DNA of 64,000 nucleotides, taken from assembly GCA_963931925.1 (NCBI GenBank), contig OZ007570.1, forward strand, positions 35,280,084 to 35,344,083, given 5' to 3'. Numbering within the stretch: the first letter of the stretch is position 1; the number at the start of each line of letters is the position of its first letter. Below the pieces are notes generated by a model. The model saw only the letters and a list, made by a program, of their open reading frames with translations. It had not been told where the DNA came from and did not search any database. Below, one piece after another: positions 1-11,764 of the stretch. Both the position numbers and the translations under genes were made by a program. The stretch comes from Onchidella celtica (lineage: Eukaryota > Mollusca > Gastropoda > Systellommatophora > Onchidiidae).

Positions 1-3000
1 TAGGATCATACTCATAGACTTGTTTAAGATTCTATTTAACGTAATAAAGTAAAAGATGAAATTATCGTTTCATTATCGTTTCGTTTTCCCAGCCGTGGCT
101 GCGCAGTTGTTCAGTGAACAGGCCATTGAGAGATGACGTCAAGAATTGGGGAGAAATGATAAAGACATCTCTTGTGTGTAGAGGGAATGAAAGAGGGAAT
201 ACGATTACTGAAACTAGGCTGGTCGCTGGAGCATTTTTCTTTTCTTTGTTTGTACTGTTGGATGAACTACGAGTGGCTAATGTGGTTACTGCGTGGGTTC
301 AATAGTAACTCCCTTAAGGATACACAGGATTAACAAACACAGGGTTCTGCTGGCAATCTTATTTATTCAAAAAGCCTAACAAAGGTATCACTACCAAAAA
401 GGCATAGGAAAAAACTCTACCAAGAAAAAGAAAAAGAAACCCAGAAAAAGAAGCCCAACCAGCCATAAGCTGGAACAAGAGAAAAAGACAAAAATATGAT
501 TAGGATATAATGACAACACTAATCAGGCAATCAATGGTGGACATACATAGTAATAGTATTAATTATTAAATCAAACAACAACATAATATAGAATTTAAGC
601 AATAACCAACTGGATATGTATGCATGGAATAAAATAGCGCTAAGGTTAATGAATAACAACTACAAGTGGCTATATCATATACACAAGGAGTTTCCTAGTA
701 CACTGGCAACATAAACTAACTAATGTACTAATCAAAGTATGAAGGACATAACAAGTGAAGGGGCAAGAACACAATAGTTTCGCTCCACTGAGCCGGTGTA
801 CAGCACATCCAGGGTGGCCATTCCATAAAATAATAACGCAGTGGCCAACATGGCCCACTGACCGTCCATAACACAGACGCTGCATCCCAATGCAGGCCAT
901 CCTCATAGGCCCACTCCCATTATTAGTACTAACCCGCCCCAGGGCTATTGTATTGGTTACTTCCCTTCCCAATCGATACTGAAGGGTCATGCCCTTTGAC
1001 CTTAGCCGCGGAGCTATGCCGCCAGGCTAACATGTGTATGACACACCACTAGATACATAAAGTAATGCGTACATTCCTTAAAATGAAACTGTCCTTCACA
1101 CACTTACGAAACTCGTAGAAGCATAATACATCTGGATAACTATAATACATGCACATGATATATATATATATGTCGGCGAGACTCATTGCAACATGTGTAG
1201 ACTCACTGGAACATTGTTCATCCACCGCCGCACATAGAACAATCCTGGGGCTCACCCATGTGAGGCCCAACTAATATTATACATCTCCAATACATGTAAT
1301 TAATTACACATCTTAAACACTAAACACGCAATCACAATCACACTGCTCTCTATAGCATAGTGGTACTGGCAAGGTACACAAATACCCGTAATACAATCAA
1401 GTGTGCAGTGCCGCTCGCTATAACATAAGTCATCCACATCAACATGTCAGGAAATCCTCACTGCCTACCACAACAGGGCAATGCTACACACACACTATAT
1501 ATATGCACACAAGCAAATTGTGATAGTTTGGTCAGCGAGCCATCATTATCATCCAGCACCGCAAACGTTAACTTTGACAATAAAGTCACAATATCAAGAC
1601 ACCGCACTGCATCGCGCATCTTACACGTCTAATGACAATGGCAATTACCGTTGAGCCGGACTCATAATAGTCTCTGTAGATCAGCATTCTCTACGCGGCA
1701 TCCAAGAAGGGGGGGGGGGGTGGGTGCGCAAATTAAAGTCACTTCTAATATAATAGTCTCCAACTTACCCAAAGTTTCTCTGCTACTGGCGCAACTGGAC
1801 TAGGCCATGTTTTGGGCGAGGCGCGCCACGGCAGGCCGCCGCCGGTCTAGGTCCACTGTGCTGTCGGCTCTTGTCTCTGCGTCTTTGATGGAGTGTGCTG
1901 ACCACTCGAACTCGCATCTTATTTATGAGCCAGCGCGGACGTCCGGGAGAGCTATTACGTAGCCCGTGTTGCACAAGTGAAAGGCTCGGACATTGAGTCC
2001 AGCCGAACAACATAACCGGTTAGGGTCCTAACACAATCGAATTTACAGTACGGTTAAAAGGGTGCACACAAAAGTCAATTAGGTATCCCAGTAAACTGCA
2101 GAAATTACTCTAACGTCCCCTCCAGCTATAATTGAATAAATTTGACCCAGGTTGGATTCATCGGGGATAACATGCATCTAATTCATAGTTTACTTTAAAT
2201 CCAAGACCCTCTTATTAATTATTTCAATAGGACATGTGCATCAAAGTACAACGAAATTAGTACCATTATAAAGTAGAAACTTGCTGCTAAAATTCTAACT
2301 GACTACTTATACCAGAAACCCAGTAATAGTTTTAATAAAAATTTTCAAAGTGTCAGGACTAACAACATTCGACAATTTTGTGCGGGATACTTTCGTCCAT
2401 TAATACGACGTATCTCCATTGATAACAAACGTTATCATGAGTACCTATTTTGTACCGATAGGGTATTGCCTACTCTCAACAATGAATTCGGGTTCCCGTC
2501 TTTCTGTCGGTGGATAACAACGAAGGAGCGAGTTGTAAGAAACTTAAAGCCATGATATAAGAGTTGGAAGCCCGGTGGTCAACATTTCCAACTGACCAAT
2601 CAAAATGCGCGCTTTTCACCGTGATGTGAATAACGGGTCCCGCGCTAGTATTACAAGGGAAATAATCCAATTAATGGTACTCGGCCAAGTGTCCATAAAC
2701 TACTATGAGTGGCCGTCCCTCACTCACGCACCAGAGTTACCATGAAAGCACATTAAAAATAGAAAGTCGTTCATCCTCTCACAGTACATTAATTTTTCTT
2801 CACTAATTTCATATCCTGGCATTTGTTGGAATAGATAGATTAAGTTCGGAGTCGATCTAAAACAACAATAAAAATACCACATTGCACCGATCCCGTGGAG
2901 TCAAAATATGACAACAACAACTACAACCAACAAAACAAAAAAATGTATATAACAAAGCATCGCGCCACAACAAATATTATTACAGAAACGAAACAAAAAA

Positions 3001-3602
3001 AGGCAAGCTTCAAGGCTTGCTGCGACCCCACAGATTTTCTGTGATTTTCATAATATCCCGTTCATGTACAGCTCACTTAAGCCCACTGATAGTCCGGGGA
3101 ACAGGGGAACAGACGTTTCTGAGCTAAACTGGTCTTTACGTTGATATTTAGCCTGCAGAGAGACTGATTCACTAAGAATTATGTAAGATCGTACCAAAAG
3201 GTTTGGGTTGGGGTCTGGGTTTTGTTGTGCGTCAGGTCTATGAAGACTGTACTTTGCCGTGTGTGGTTTGTTGACGTCGAGTCTAAAATTAGAAAAAGAA
3301 CATGTTTTAAGTGCCATTGAATACCGCATAATTGAAAGTCCAACGCCGAAACAGTTGGTCGGCGGGGCTTCTCTTCGTCCGAAGATCTCCTGTAGTTTCT
3401 CACTCCCAAAAGTTTCAGTTCTATGTCTGGAGAAAGTAGAACGAGAAATAAAAAGGCGGACTGTCCAATCAATATAAAGATTTACATTACCATTGTCAAT
3501 GGAGTTTGTTCTCAGCATTTCATTCATCGATTTCATTTATTTCAACAGTGAAATCCCCAGTGGGAAAATAATGTCAGAAAGCCAATCAAGTGCACTGCCA
3601 TT
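1..3602. other. Upstream non-genic region
   Basis: I see no gene here. The stretch 300-1700 is AT-rich and lacks recognisable repeats; there is a run of G at about 1708-1720. A GC- and CpG-richer patch lies at 1780-2010. Read on the minus strand it has a TATA-like CATAAATAAG near 1920, which could be a promoter or part of an old repeat, but I found no matching ends or target duplication. From 3000 onwards the sequence is probably the leader of the kinase gene that starts at 3603. Confidence 0.4.
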
Positions 3603-6600
3603 ATGACGTCATTTGACGAGCTAGTGGCGGAAGAATATGTCCCCACTGATCGACCTATGAAAATTGGACGGTACACGCTGGGTGCTGTCATTGGAGAAGG
3701 AAAAAGCAGCATAGTGCGAAAAGGTGTTAGAGAAGGGGACAAAAAGAGAGTAAGTAGATGGAGGCCGCGGGGTAGCAATAGGAGAGCAACAGAGTAGTCG
3801 GGAAGGCCTTCCTGATCCCGGGTGCAAGCTGAAAGAAGGGCCCAAATTAAGAAAATAATTTGTTGTTGTTGTTGTTTTACTGGAAACATGTCTATGCCAT
3901 ACATTTTTATACTGTCGTACGGTTGCCCTTAAGCTCCGTGGACCTTTTGAGTGAAGATGCCCATCTTTCATACAACGGTTTCTCAGGCTAAAATCTCAAA
4001 CCATGTCACAAGGTCGATTATTCGGTAATACAGTTTGTGAGTTTTTAATACTCTACATCTTACGAGAGGCAGAACAAAAATTTATTTAAGATGCTGAAGC
4101 TTGCATTTGAAAACACATAAATTATATACCTAGACAAGTACGCTAACTTATTTCGCAACACACGAATATATTTTTAGTGTCTGATAAAAAAAAAAATAAT
4201 CCTCACGATGAAAGACTTTCACTTAACATGAGATTACAATATTGCATTTATTCTTGTATTTTGTTTTCTTTATCTGCCCCCTTCTGTCGTCCTCATTTAA
4301 AGTTAAACAGTAGACAACATTCATTTGACAGGTTGCCGTCAAGGTGCTAAACAAACTGGTTGGCCATCTTGGGACTTTGATACAGCTGCAGTTTCAACAG
4401 GAAGTGGAGGCACTGCGCCGAATCAATCATGATAACGTGGTCAGGATGCATGAGTATTTACACAGTCAACGTCGATTTTACATTGTGCTTGACCTTCTCT
4501 CGGGGGCTCTACTCTCTCATTATGTAAGCAGAAGGTAATTGTTCTCATTCTCACATACTCTTTATGATAGATATACGTGTGTTATCAATTGTTTTTGAGA
4601 AATGAAGAGTCAGCTTATTCATTGAAATTGAATATGAAGTATACAGTATAACGGATAGCGTTATGCTGCCGAGTTATAGAAAATGCCCATTTATGCCCAA
4701 AACAAAATATGGGTGGATCTGATAAAACCAGGCTAAAGGTGAAATTTTTATACGTCTTTCAAAAAAAAAATCGAAATAAAAAATTTCTAAAAGGATTTCA
4801 AGAAAACAATTTTAACTGAATGCAGAGAAATGGCTAATCTTTCATACTATACGCAAATATAAATTGCCGTAGAGAAATTTCCTCTCTTTGGAGGGATTTT
4901 TTCGGGAATTTGGTTTTTCACCTAAGCCCAAGATCCACCCACAAATCGTCTCTGCAGGATTCTAAACGGCTAACTCGGTTTTGGTAAATTGTACAGGAGA
5001 GTGAAAAAACTGAAAAGCAAGGTTACTATACACATTTTGGAGCTGGGAATTGGTACTGATACTAAAAATATTTCCGATTACATATCCAGGGCTTATTTTA
5101 TTTATAGGATGTGTCATGTGATGTCACTCTTAATTCCGGGAAAAAAACAGCACACTGAATTTTTAGAGTTAGCCGTTTAGAATCCTGCGGCGACGAAATG
5201 TTTCATGAGAGGCCACAAATATCTGGCTTTGGGCTCAGTTTTATTCTTTGTTCAATTTCCATTTTGTAATGATCAAAAAGAAAGCACCAAAATTATGACC
5301 CAGGTGAGTCATGTCCCTCTATAAAGGGATGTAAAAGCCCAAAGCTGACCTACATTAGTAAACGGTCTCCTACCGCACCACGGCAGTATAGTTCTTCGAC
5401 TAAATTTATTAATTTCATTAGTAATGTCATATCACTGGATCTGGGCAATTGTCAGCACATAGGGCCTACCATAGTCTGTTTGAGATAATCAGAAATTATT
5501 TGGATCCTGACAGGGTTGGATAAACAAAAATGCGTCAGTGTTCTACCAGAGGGGCAGATAATAATGCTCGAGGTGCGGCAAGTTTGATGGTACGCGGAAG
5601 ATTGGCACAGCATCAAATTAAGCAAATAGTATTAGAATCGATGTCTCCGTGTTAAAGTGGTGCTTTAGAAGCGTTTAGTCTGACTGCTAAGCAAAGATTC
5701 TCAACCAGTGAGCTATTTAATTAGGATACCTTTAACTTTCAAGTTAATTTAAAATACAGAATAATGAACTAGAAAAAAGGGTAACTTTGCACAAATAAAT
5801 CCGTCTTTAATGTTGGAAGATTAACCTCGTGGCCACGTAGGCTAAGTCCGCGGATAATAATAATAATAATAATAATAAATATAATTTCTATAGCGCATTT
5901 CTAATAAAATTATTACTCAATGCGCTGTACATTGCATCAATAACTCATGCATACACTTTCCAAATCTCATACTAAAACACGATTAGTGGATACACTTACC
6001 GAGGGTATTTGCCATATTGTTGTATGCGACATTTTGCTGATTTTGAGGTTTTGTCATGAAAGTCGTTCTCTCACTCTTAATTTCATTGTGTAAAAGTGTC
6101 ATACGTGTGTATTTTTCATGGGCATTTTTATGCATGTTTCAATTTTGAAGGGTATTGAACATAAACCTGATTTTACACAAATCTTCAAACTTTCAATCCT
6201 CATTTTCTCGAAAAGACAAAAATGTACATACAGCAATATGGGAAATACCCGACGGAGTAGGTCTGTTGATGGCAACTTTTGTTTTGTTTTGTTTAGTTGA
6301 TGTTCTGCGCTAGAGATGAATAAGATAATTGGTCAGTAAAATGATGAGTAAGAACTGCCTTCAAATGCGACTACAGGTTATACTTAGCTGTTAGCAGGTA
6401 GGAGACATCCTGTCGTAACAGTCTATAGTGTCACCGGCACTGTAGAATAATTCTATTTATTAGCCTACCGTTACATCCAACTATATGAACGGCATTTGGT
6501 TTTGAGTGAAATCCACTCATGAAAGGAAAATGAAAGAGTATAATAGGCTGAAATAATTGCAACAAAATTATATTATACTGTATTTTTATCCACAGAGGTG

Positions 6601-9600
6601 GCCTGCCTGAGGATGAAACGCAAATATTATCTAGTCAGCTGACCTCAGCAGTAGCTCATTTGCATAAAGTTAACGTGGTGCACAGGTGAGCAGGTTACCA
6701 TATATGGTTACATGTGTATTCCCTCTTTCTTGAATCTCCATTGAGTGCATCCCCTCACCCTGTCCTTTTCCCATTTGTAAACAGGCCGTTTGCAAAGGCT
6801 GGTAAAATAGGCTCGAGGCTAGATGGAAAATGCACCCCCTCCTCACCCCACTTTTGTTAAACTGCTCTTTAAGTATTTTTGTAACTACTTCTAAAAATAC
6901 TTATTTATCTATATTTTATGAATCTTCTTTAAAATGTGAAGAGTTTATGCTGAAAGTTCCCCCCTCCCCCCATTCCCCTTGTCTCTCAATGCAAGATCAG
7001 TATTTTTTAACAACCCCCCCCCCTCCCCCCAATTCTTTGCCTCTATCACGTGGAGAAAATTTTACCCTCCTCAGAATTGTAGGCCCATATCAACTGGTCT
7101 ACATGATACCCCCTTCTTCCTCACGCATACCCTTTTCGTTCAGGCCTGTCTGTAAAGATTATAAATCGGTAGTATTTCGGTGAAATTACATGTGTTTTGG
7201 GTTGCAGCAGTTTGTTTAGTGACGTAACTAATTATTTTGTTTGTTTTTGCATTGTCATTACCCATACTTTTCGTCGGTTTAAAATTTCTGTAGTTTTCAG
7301 ACTAACTTAATCTTAACAGACAAGCCCTATACAGTCGTTCTAACACCGCGATGTTTCATCAAGACTTACTTAATTTAACAAACAAGCCCTATATAATAGT
7401 AGTAGTTCCAGTACCGTGATGTTCCATCCCCGCTAACTAAATTTTAATTTAAAAAAAAAAAAAGCCCTATATAATTATGTAGTCGTTCCAACACCGTGAT
7501 GTTTCATCTTTTTTTGGTTTATTTTCTGTTTGATGATAAAGTACGGATGTGACGATGGGAATAGCAGGGGTTGGGCTGGGGTGAAGGGAGGAGTGGGCAT
7601 GAGAGACAGAAAGAAAAAAAACGAGGGGGGGGGGCATTTCCAAAACTGATTTAGAGAGAAAGAGAGAGAGAATGCATTTTAATTTATATAGACTTTGATC
7701 GAGAGAGAGAAGAGAGCATTTTGTAGAATTTGATGTTGAGAGAAAGAGAGAGAGAGAGAGGGGGGGGGGGATAGAGAGAAAGAGAGACAGAGAAAACATT
7801 TTGTAGACTTCGACTCGCATAACGAAAGTATTGATGTTTTTATTACGACTAATTTTAAAGTTTATGATTAATTCTTCCCCAGGGACCTGAAGCCTGAAAA
7901 TATGGTCATAGATCCTCACAAACAGAAAGTCATAATCATAGGTAACCATCAGATAGAGCATAATACATGTAGTAAGAGTCTGATCAAACTTTTGAAATTG
8001 GCACTCCTCTAAGGGGCCATCCATAAAGTATGTATGCTTGGAGTGGGGAGGGGCAGTTGTCCCCAACACATGCAAAGTGTACATGCGGAAGGGTATTCTA
8101 GCGTTCTGTCCTTTTCAATTATGGTAGGTAATAAACTAGAAAGTTCAGTTTTACTTCCTTTTTCTTCAGCAAATTGAGTTGTTGGATTGTGAAAATAAAC
8201 CAAAAATAAATAGCTTTTTTCATTCATTCGACCATTATAAATTATCTGGCTCAGGGAAATCTGTATGCAGAGATACTAAAGTATTAAGCCATTTCTTGCA
8301 GATTTTGGACTCAGTGGCAATACAACAACGGTTCCCCACCTGACTCGACATTGTGGAACTCCAGCTTATATGGCGCCTGAGGTGACTGGCACCATGGGGT
8401 ATAGTTGTGCCGTGGATTTGTGGAGCTTGTGAGTATATGGGTTCTATATCAAGGGGTATGTGCCATATTGTTGTATGTGACATTTTGCCGATTTTGAGGT
8501 TTTGTCATGAAAGTGGTTCTCTCACTCATAATCTCAATACGTATAATTGTCACTTTCCAGTCGGTTAAAAACTTTTCGAGATATGTGTTTGTGACCTAAC
8601 GTTTTATGCGCTTTAGCCCTTTTGCCAAACGAACTTCAATCCGCATTCTCTCGAAAAGGCAAAAATGCACACACAACAATATGGCAATATTATTAGTACA
8701 ATATACTGCTAATATTCAGTTTGAATAAACAGTATCCTTCAGAAAAGCCACAACAGTGAGCAGCAAAATGCTTTATGAGGGAATATGAGACTTTTCTTCT
8801 GACAGCCTATTTAAAAAAAAAAAAAAGTAGACCTCCCCCACCAAAAAAACAAATAAAAAACAAACAAACAAACAAATGAAAACACGGCTGATGGGAAATC
8901 TGGGATTCGGTTGTATTTGTGCCCAACTATTCAGTTCCCAGTCTTCCATTACACTGTCTTCTTTATGTCAAATCAAAACACCATGCTTGATAAATGAAGA
9001 AAAAAAGGTAGCGATATGTATCTGCATGTCTTTGAAAAAAAAAAAATGTGCACCGTGTGTCTTGCAGTAACATGTTATGCATAAAATAAATTATATTTCA
9101 AAACTGGTTTTCAAGGCGAACGAACTTAGATTTTATTTAGAAAGGCTCTAATCCAAAATCAACAATTGACATGGTAGCCCAAAAAGCTTTCATTATTACT
9201 GTATGTAAGATAAGGTCAGAATCACTTTACTATCCTGTGAGAGAAATTCTTTTTCACAGAGCATTTAAGAGAACAGACACAGTATACACATCTTACGCGC
9301 CATTACATAAACATATATCTCAACTCAATAAACTCATGAGAGGGGACAGGGTGGCTTAGAGACAAGGTGCTTGCCTCTCTTGCCGAATGTACCAGGGTCA
9401 AATCCCCGTCGGTGCAGGTATGTTGGAATTTTGAGATTTTTTTTGGTAGATCCGAGCCCCTAATCTTCTCGGATAAGGACGAAAAATTCGGAGGGCCCAT
9501 GTGCACATCGCACACGTTAAAGATACCTTGGCAGTTGGAAATCGAAGAGAGCAGGCCAAAGAGGCCGCTCCCCATGCAAAAATTCTAAAAAACGCATCCC

Positions 9601-10712
9601 TACCACAACAAGAAAAATAAAAACAAGAAAGTGAAGCGCAAATGCCAAGGGCAGCGAACCTCCTAAAATAAAGACCTTAACACAATACACTCACGATATA
9701 AATATACAAACTCTTAGAATATACAGCCTATAAGTGCTGGTGATATTTGATTATGTGTATGTGAATTACCGGTATAATATTGTTTGCAGAGGCGTCAGTA
9801 TTGTGGAAATGTTGAAAGGAGCAGCGCCACTACTCAGTTGTGTCCATCGCAAGGGGAATTACCCAAAACTTGTTCAAAGACGCGAGATGTTTGCTAGTCT
9901 ACCTTCTCTTTCCAAAGGTTTGTAGATTGCAGATTGTGTAACCCATTTATATTGTTCATTAATTAAGCACTAAAGTGAACAATTGTTTTCATTTGCATAT
10001 TTCAGACCTTTGGACACTGCTTTGACACAAGATTTTGTGCAATTGTGATGAAACATTATGGTGCCATCAAGATCCATCCCATGAGAAGAAATTCAGCGAC
10101 ATTTTCATCACATTTAATGGGCCAACAGTAATATATTTTGACCCACACAATGACACCCACAGTTATTCCATGCAGCAATGTCAGATATGAACAGATGAAT
10201 AATTTTTCCAAAGACACATGAATGGAAGAAAAATTATATTTGTTAGGAAACATGCATTCAATTTCAAATCCATTTCAAATTTCACATAGCTTCCATATGC
10301 ATTCAATTTATTTCAAACCTGACGTAAATTTTAAGCAAGATTTTATCACAAGTACCAAAATTTGTACTCAGTTTCTGAAAGACAACATATTTTGTTTTGC
10401 AGCTTTCTACACAGCCTCTCAAAGAGCAGACAGACTATATTTCACCAATTTTTACATAGCTTCTGAGAGATGAGACAGATTATATTTTGCCATGTCACAC
10501 ATAATCCAAACATATCACAAGTACATGTATTTTTTTCATTCCCAGATTGTGTACATTTTTTGGATCACTTGCTGCAAATTTATCCTGAAAGGCGAATGAC
10601 ATCAGCAGAAGCACTGGAACACAAATGGATTAAGACAGTACTCCCATCAAATACAGAAAAATCCAATTCTTCACCAACTGGAAATCAAAATTCAACATCA
10701 GAAATGACCTAA
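3603..10712 (+). CDS. CAMK-like Ser/Thr protein kinase, 7 exons
   Basis: Seven exons join in frame to 306 codons plus stop: 3603-3749, 4332-4534, 6596-6685, 7883-7941, 8302-8428, 9790-9917, 10546-10712. All introns start GT and end AG. The product is essentially one kinase domain: glycine loop GEGKSS at residues 31-36 (third glycine replaced by Ser), VAVK lysine K53, alpha-C glutamate about E73, HRDLKPEN at 146-153, DFG at 167-169, GTPAYMAPE at 185-193 and DLWSLG after it. All catalytic residues are present, so it should phosphorylate Ser/Thr in the cytosol or nucleus. Domain style and the HKWI end resemble CAMK-group kinases. The stretch after DLWSLG is unusual (MLKGAAPLLSCVHRKGN). A short Ser/Asn-rich tail follows. 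No calmodulin or UBA domain is seen. I cannot name the orthologue. Confidence 0.87.
4954..5188. mobile_element. Fold-back element in kinase intron 2
   Basis: A perfect 23-bp inverted repeat lies at 4954-4976 and 5166-5188 (left arm begins GCAGGATTCTAAAC). Around 190 bp separate the arms. Weaker inverse similarity continues outside (TGGGTGGATC near 4710 against GATCCACCCA near 4932). No coding potential. It looks like a miniature inverted-repeat element; the superfamily is unknown. Confidence 0.6.
5852..5945 (-). repeat. LINE/SINE 3' tail with (AAT)n
   Basis: An (AAT)n tract at about 5854-5880 is followed by TATAGCGCATTTC and AATGCGCTGTAC. The same AT-repeat plus GCGC block ends the CR1-like element at 11765 and recurs at 30976. 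It is therefore a 5'-truncated tail of that family, inserted on the minus strand in kinase intron 2. Confidence 0.6.
6004..6249. mobile_element. MITE copy 1 in kinase intron 2
   Basis: The ends are inverted repeats: GGTATTTGCCATATTG on the left, and on the right the reverse complement of GGTATTTCCCATATTG. Similarity continues for about 30 bp inwards. Length is about 246 bp with no ORF. A related copy sits at 8454-8690 in another intron of the same gene. Confidence 0.7.
7316..7515 (+). repeat. Three-copy tandem repeat, unit about 75 bp
   Basis: Three imperfect units each contain AAGCCCTATA, then a TCGTTCCAACACC-like core, then GATGTTTCATC or GATGTTCCATC. They start near 7320, 7382 and 7463 in kinase intron 3. 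No coding role is visible. Confidence 0.6.
7610..7795 (+). repeat. GA-rich microsatellite tract
   Basis: Purine-rich low-complexity DNA made of GAGAGA runs and several G homopolymers, in kinase intron 3 just before exon 4. It creates a spurious open frame of about 200 codons on the other strand (Ser/Leu/Pro-rich), which I do not count as a gene. Confidence 0.8.
8454..8690. mobile_element. MITE copy 2 in kinase intron 5
   Basis: Same family as 6004-6249: ends TGCCATATTGTTGTATGTGA and the inverse of TGCCATATTGTTGTGTGTG. The first about 90 bp align with copy 1 (CATTTTGCCGATTTTGAGG against CATTTTGCTGATTTTGAGG), and both right parts keep TCTCGAAAAG. Length is about 237 bp. No ORF. Confidence 0.7.
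9343..9676 (+). mobile_element. tRNA-derived SINE, copy 1
   Basis: The head resembles a tRNA gene with pol III boxes: A box TGGCTTAGAGACAAGG (9352-9367) and B box GGGTCAAATCCC (9395-9406). A body of about 200 bp follows, ending in a tail AGCGAACCTCCTAAAATAAA. Two more copies are in the window: minus strand 16005-16253 (head and part of body) and minus strand 55010-55085 (tail only). This copy is the most complete and lies in kinase intron 5. Confidence 0.8.
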
Positions 10713-10820
10713 AGTGATTAATAATGATATCCAATACCATGCATTGCTTGTAAATTAAGTTAACAGAAAAGTTCTCTGCTACCAAAATTATCAGATCACC
10801 ATTGTTTGCGTGTATAATAC

Positions 10821-10826
10821 AATAAA
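10821..10826 (+). terminator. Poly(A) signal of the kinase gene
   Basis: AATAAA lies about 110 bp after the kinase stop codon and is the first canonical signal downstream. It also lies just before the piggyBac-type element at 10931, so the transcript probably ends before that element. Confidence 0.5.
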
Positions 10827-11764
10827 CATAATGTTGCAAATTCTTAAATTTATCATTACATGTAAATGATTTCTATTTTGCACAAGCACTGTATCCATAC
10901 AATAATTCTTATGAACAATCATAAAAAAATTTAACCCTCGTCCCGCGTTGAGTGAACTCGTCCATGTAACCATCCGTGCGGGGATAGCCAGCGGCCAGTC
11001 AGCTGATCGTTCGCGTGTTGCCGATAACCTCGGCGGTCGGGTCAATCGGGTCCTTGTGAACACGTGTATCGCGTATACTTCAGGACGCAATAACAACAAT
11101 AGTGGTGGATACATCATAAGGGACCCCTATGATATTTGGATAAAGTACTTGTGATGATATGCAGTAGATTTTATTGTGAAATGGAAGGCCCAAATCAAGA
11201 ATTTTCTGCATTTACATGCTGTTTAACACACGTTTTATCATTTTCCCAAGACCTCTGCGCTTTTTCTGTCCCTAAGTCAGGCCATTCAGGTGAACAAATT
11301 ATTTTTTAAGCCTTTCGCTTAATTTACTAACCACATGTATTGTGACATTGCCTTCTCCCCCCTCTACTATGTAAAGCGTCCACGTACTATGATGTTAGTT
11401 TTAGCGAGAGATTTGATTTCCAGTTCCAGGTCGTAGAGCACATACATGTACTGAAAAGCGGTTTAACCAAAGGAACACAATATCTCTCTAATTACCACAT
11501 CAAATAAAGACAACGCCCAACAACAAAGTCGGTCATTTTCTCCCAGTTTTCCCTGATGAAAAACCTACTGACAGACGCACTTATGCAGCATGCCCTAATA
11601 TTACATCGGAATTCATAATTACAGACGTAGAACGGCGTCTCAAATACGCACATGGCCCCCTTTCTTCTCATTTCACATGTAGACGACAACCAGCATCAAA
11701 GTAAAAGTTTCCCCAAGATTTTCCCCAGTTCAAACTTCAGACCGTCAGTACTATTACACAAGTA

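Noticed and set aside
300-2040. A large LTR on the minus strand
   Set aside because: A TATA-like site and poly(A)-like motif suggested one, but no matching TG..CA ends or target duplication could be found.
3048-3536. 162-codon minus-strand frame
   Set aside because: No domain, splice support or conserved motif seen; it probably lies in the kinase leader or promoter region.
7467-8084. About 205-codon minus-strand frame
   Set aside because: Made mostly of the GA-rich microsatellite read in reverse; it also overlaps a real kinase exon.
9343-9420. Functional tRNA gene
   Set aside because: The head has A and B boxes but poor stem pairing, and it continues into a SINE body found at two other places.
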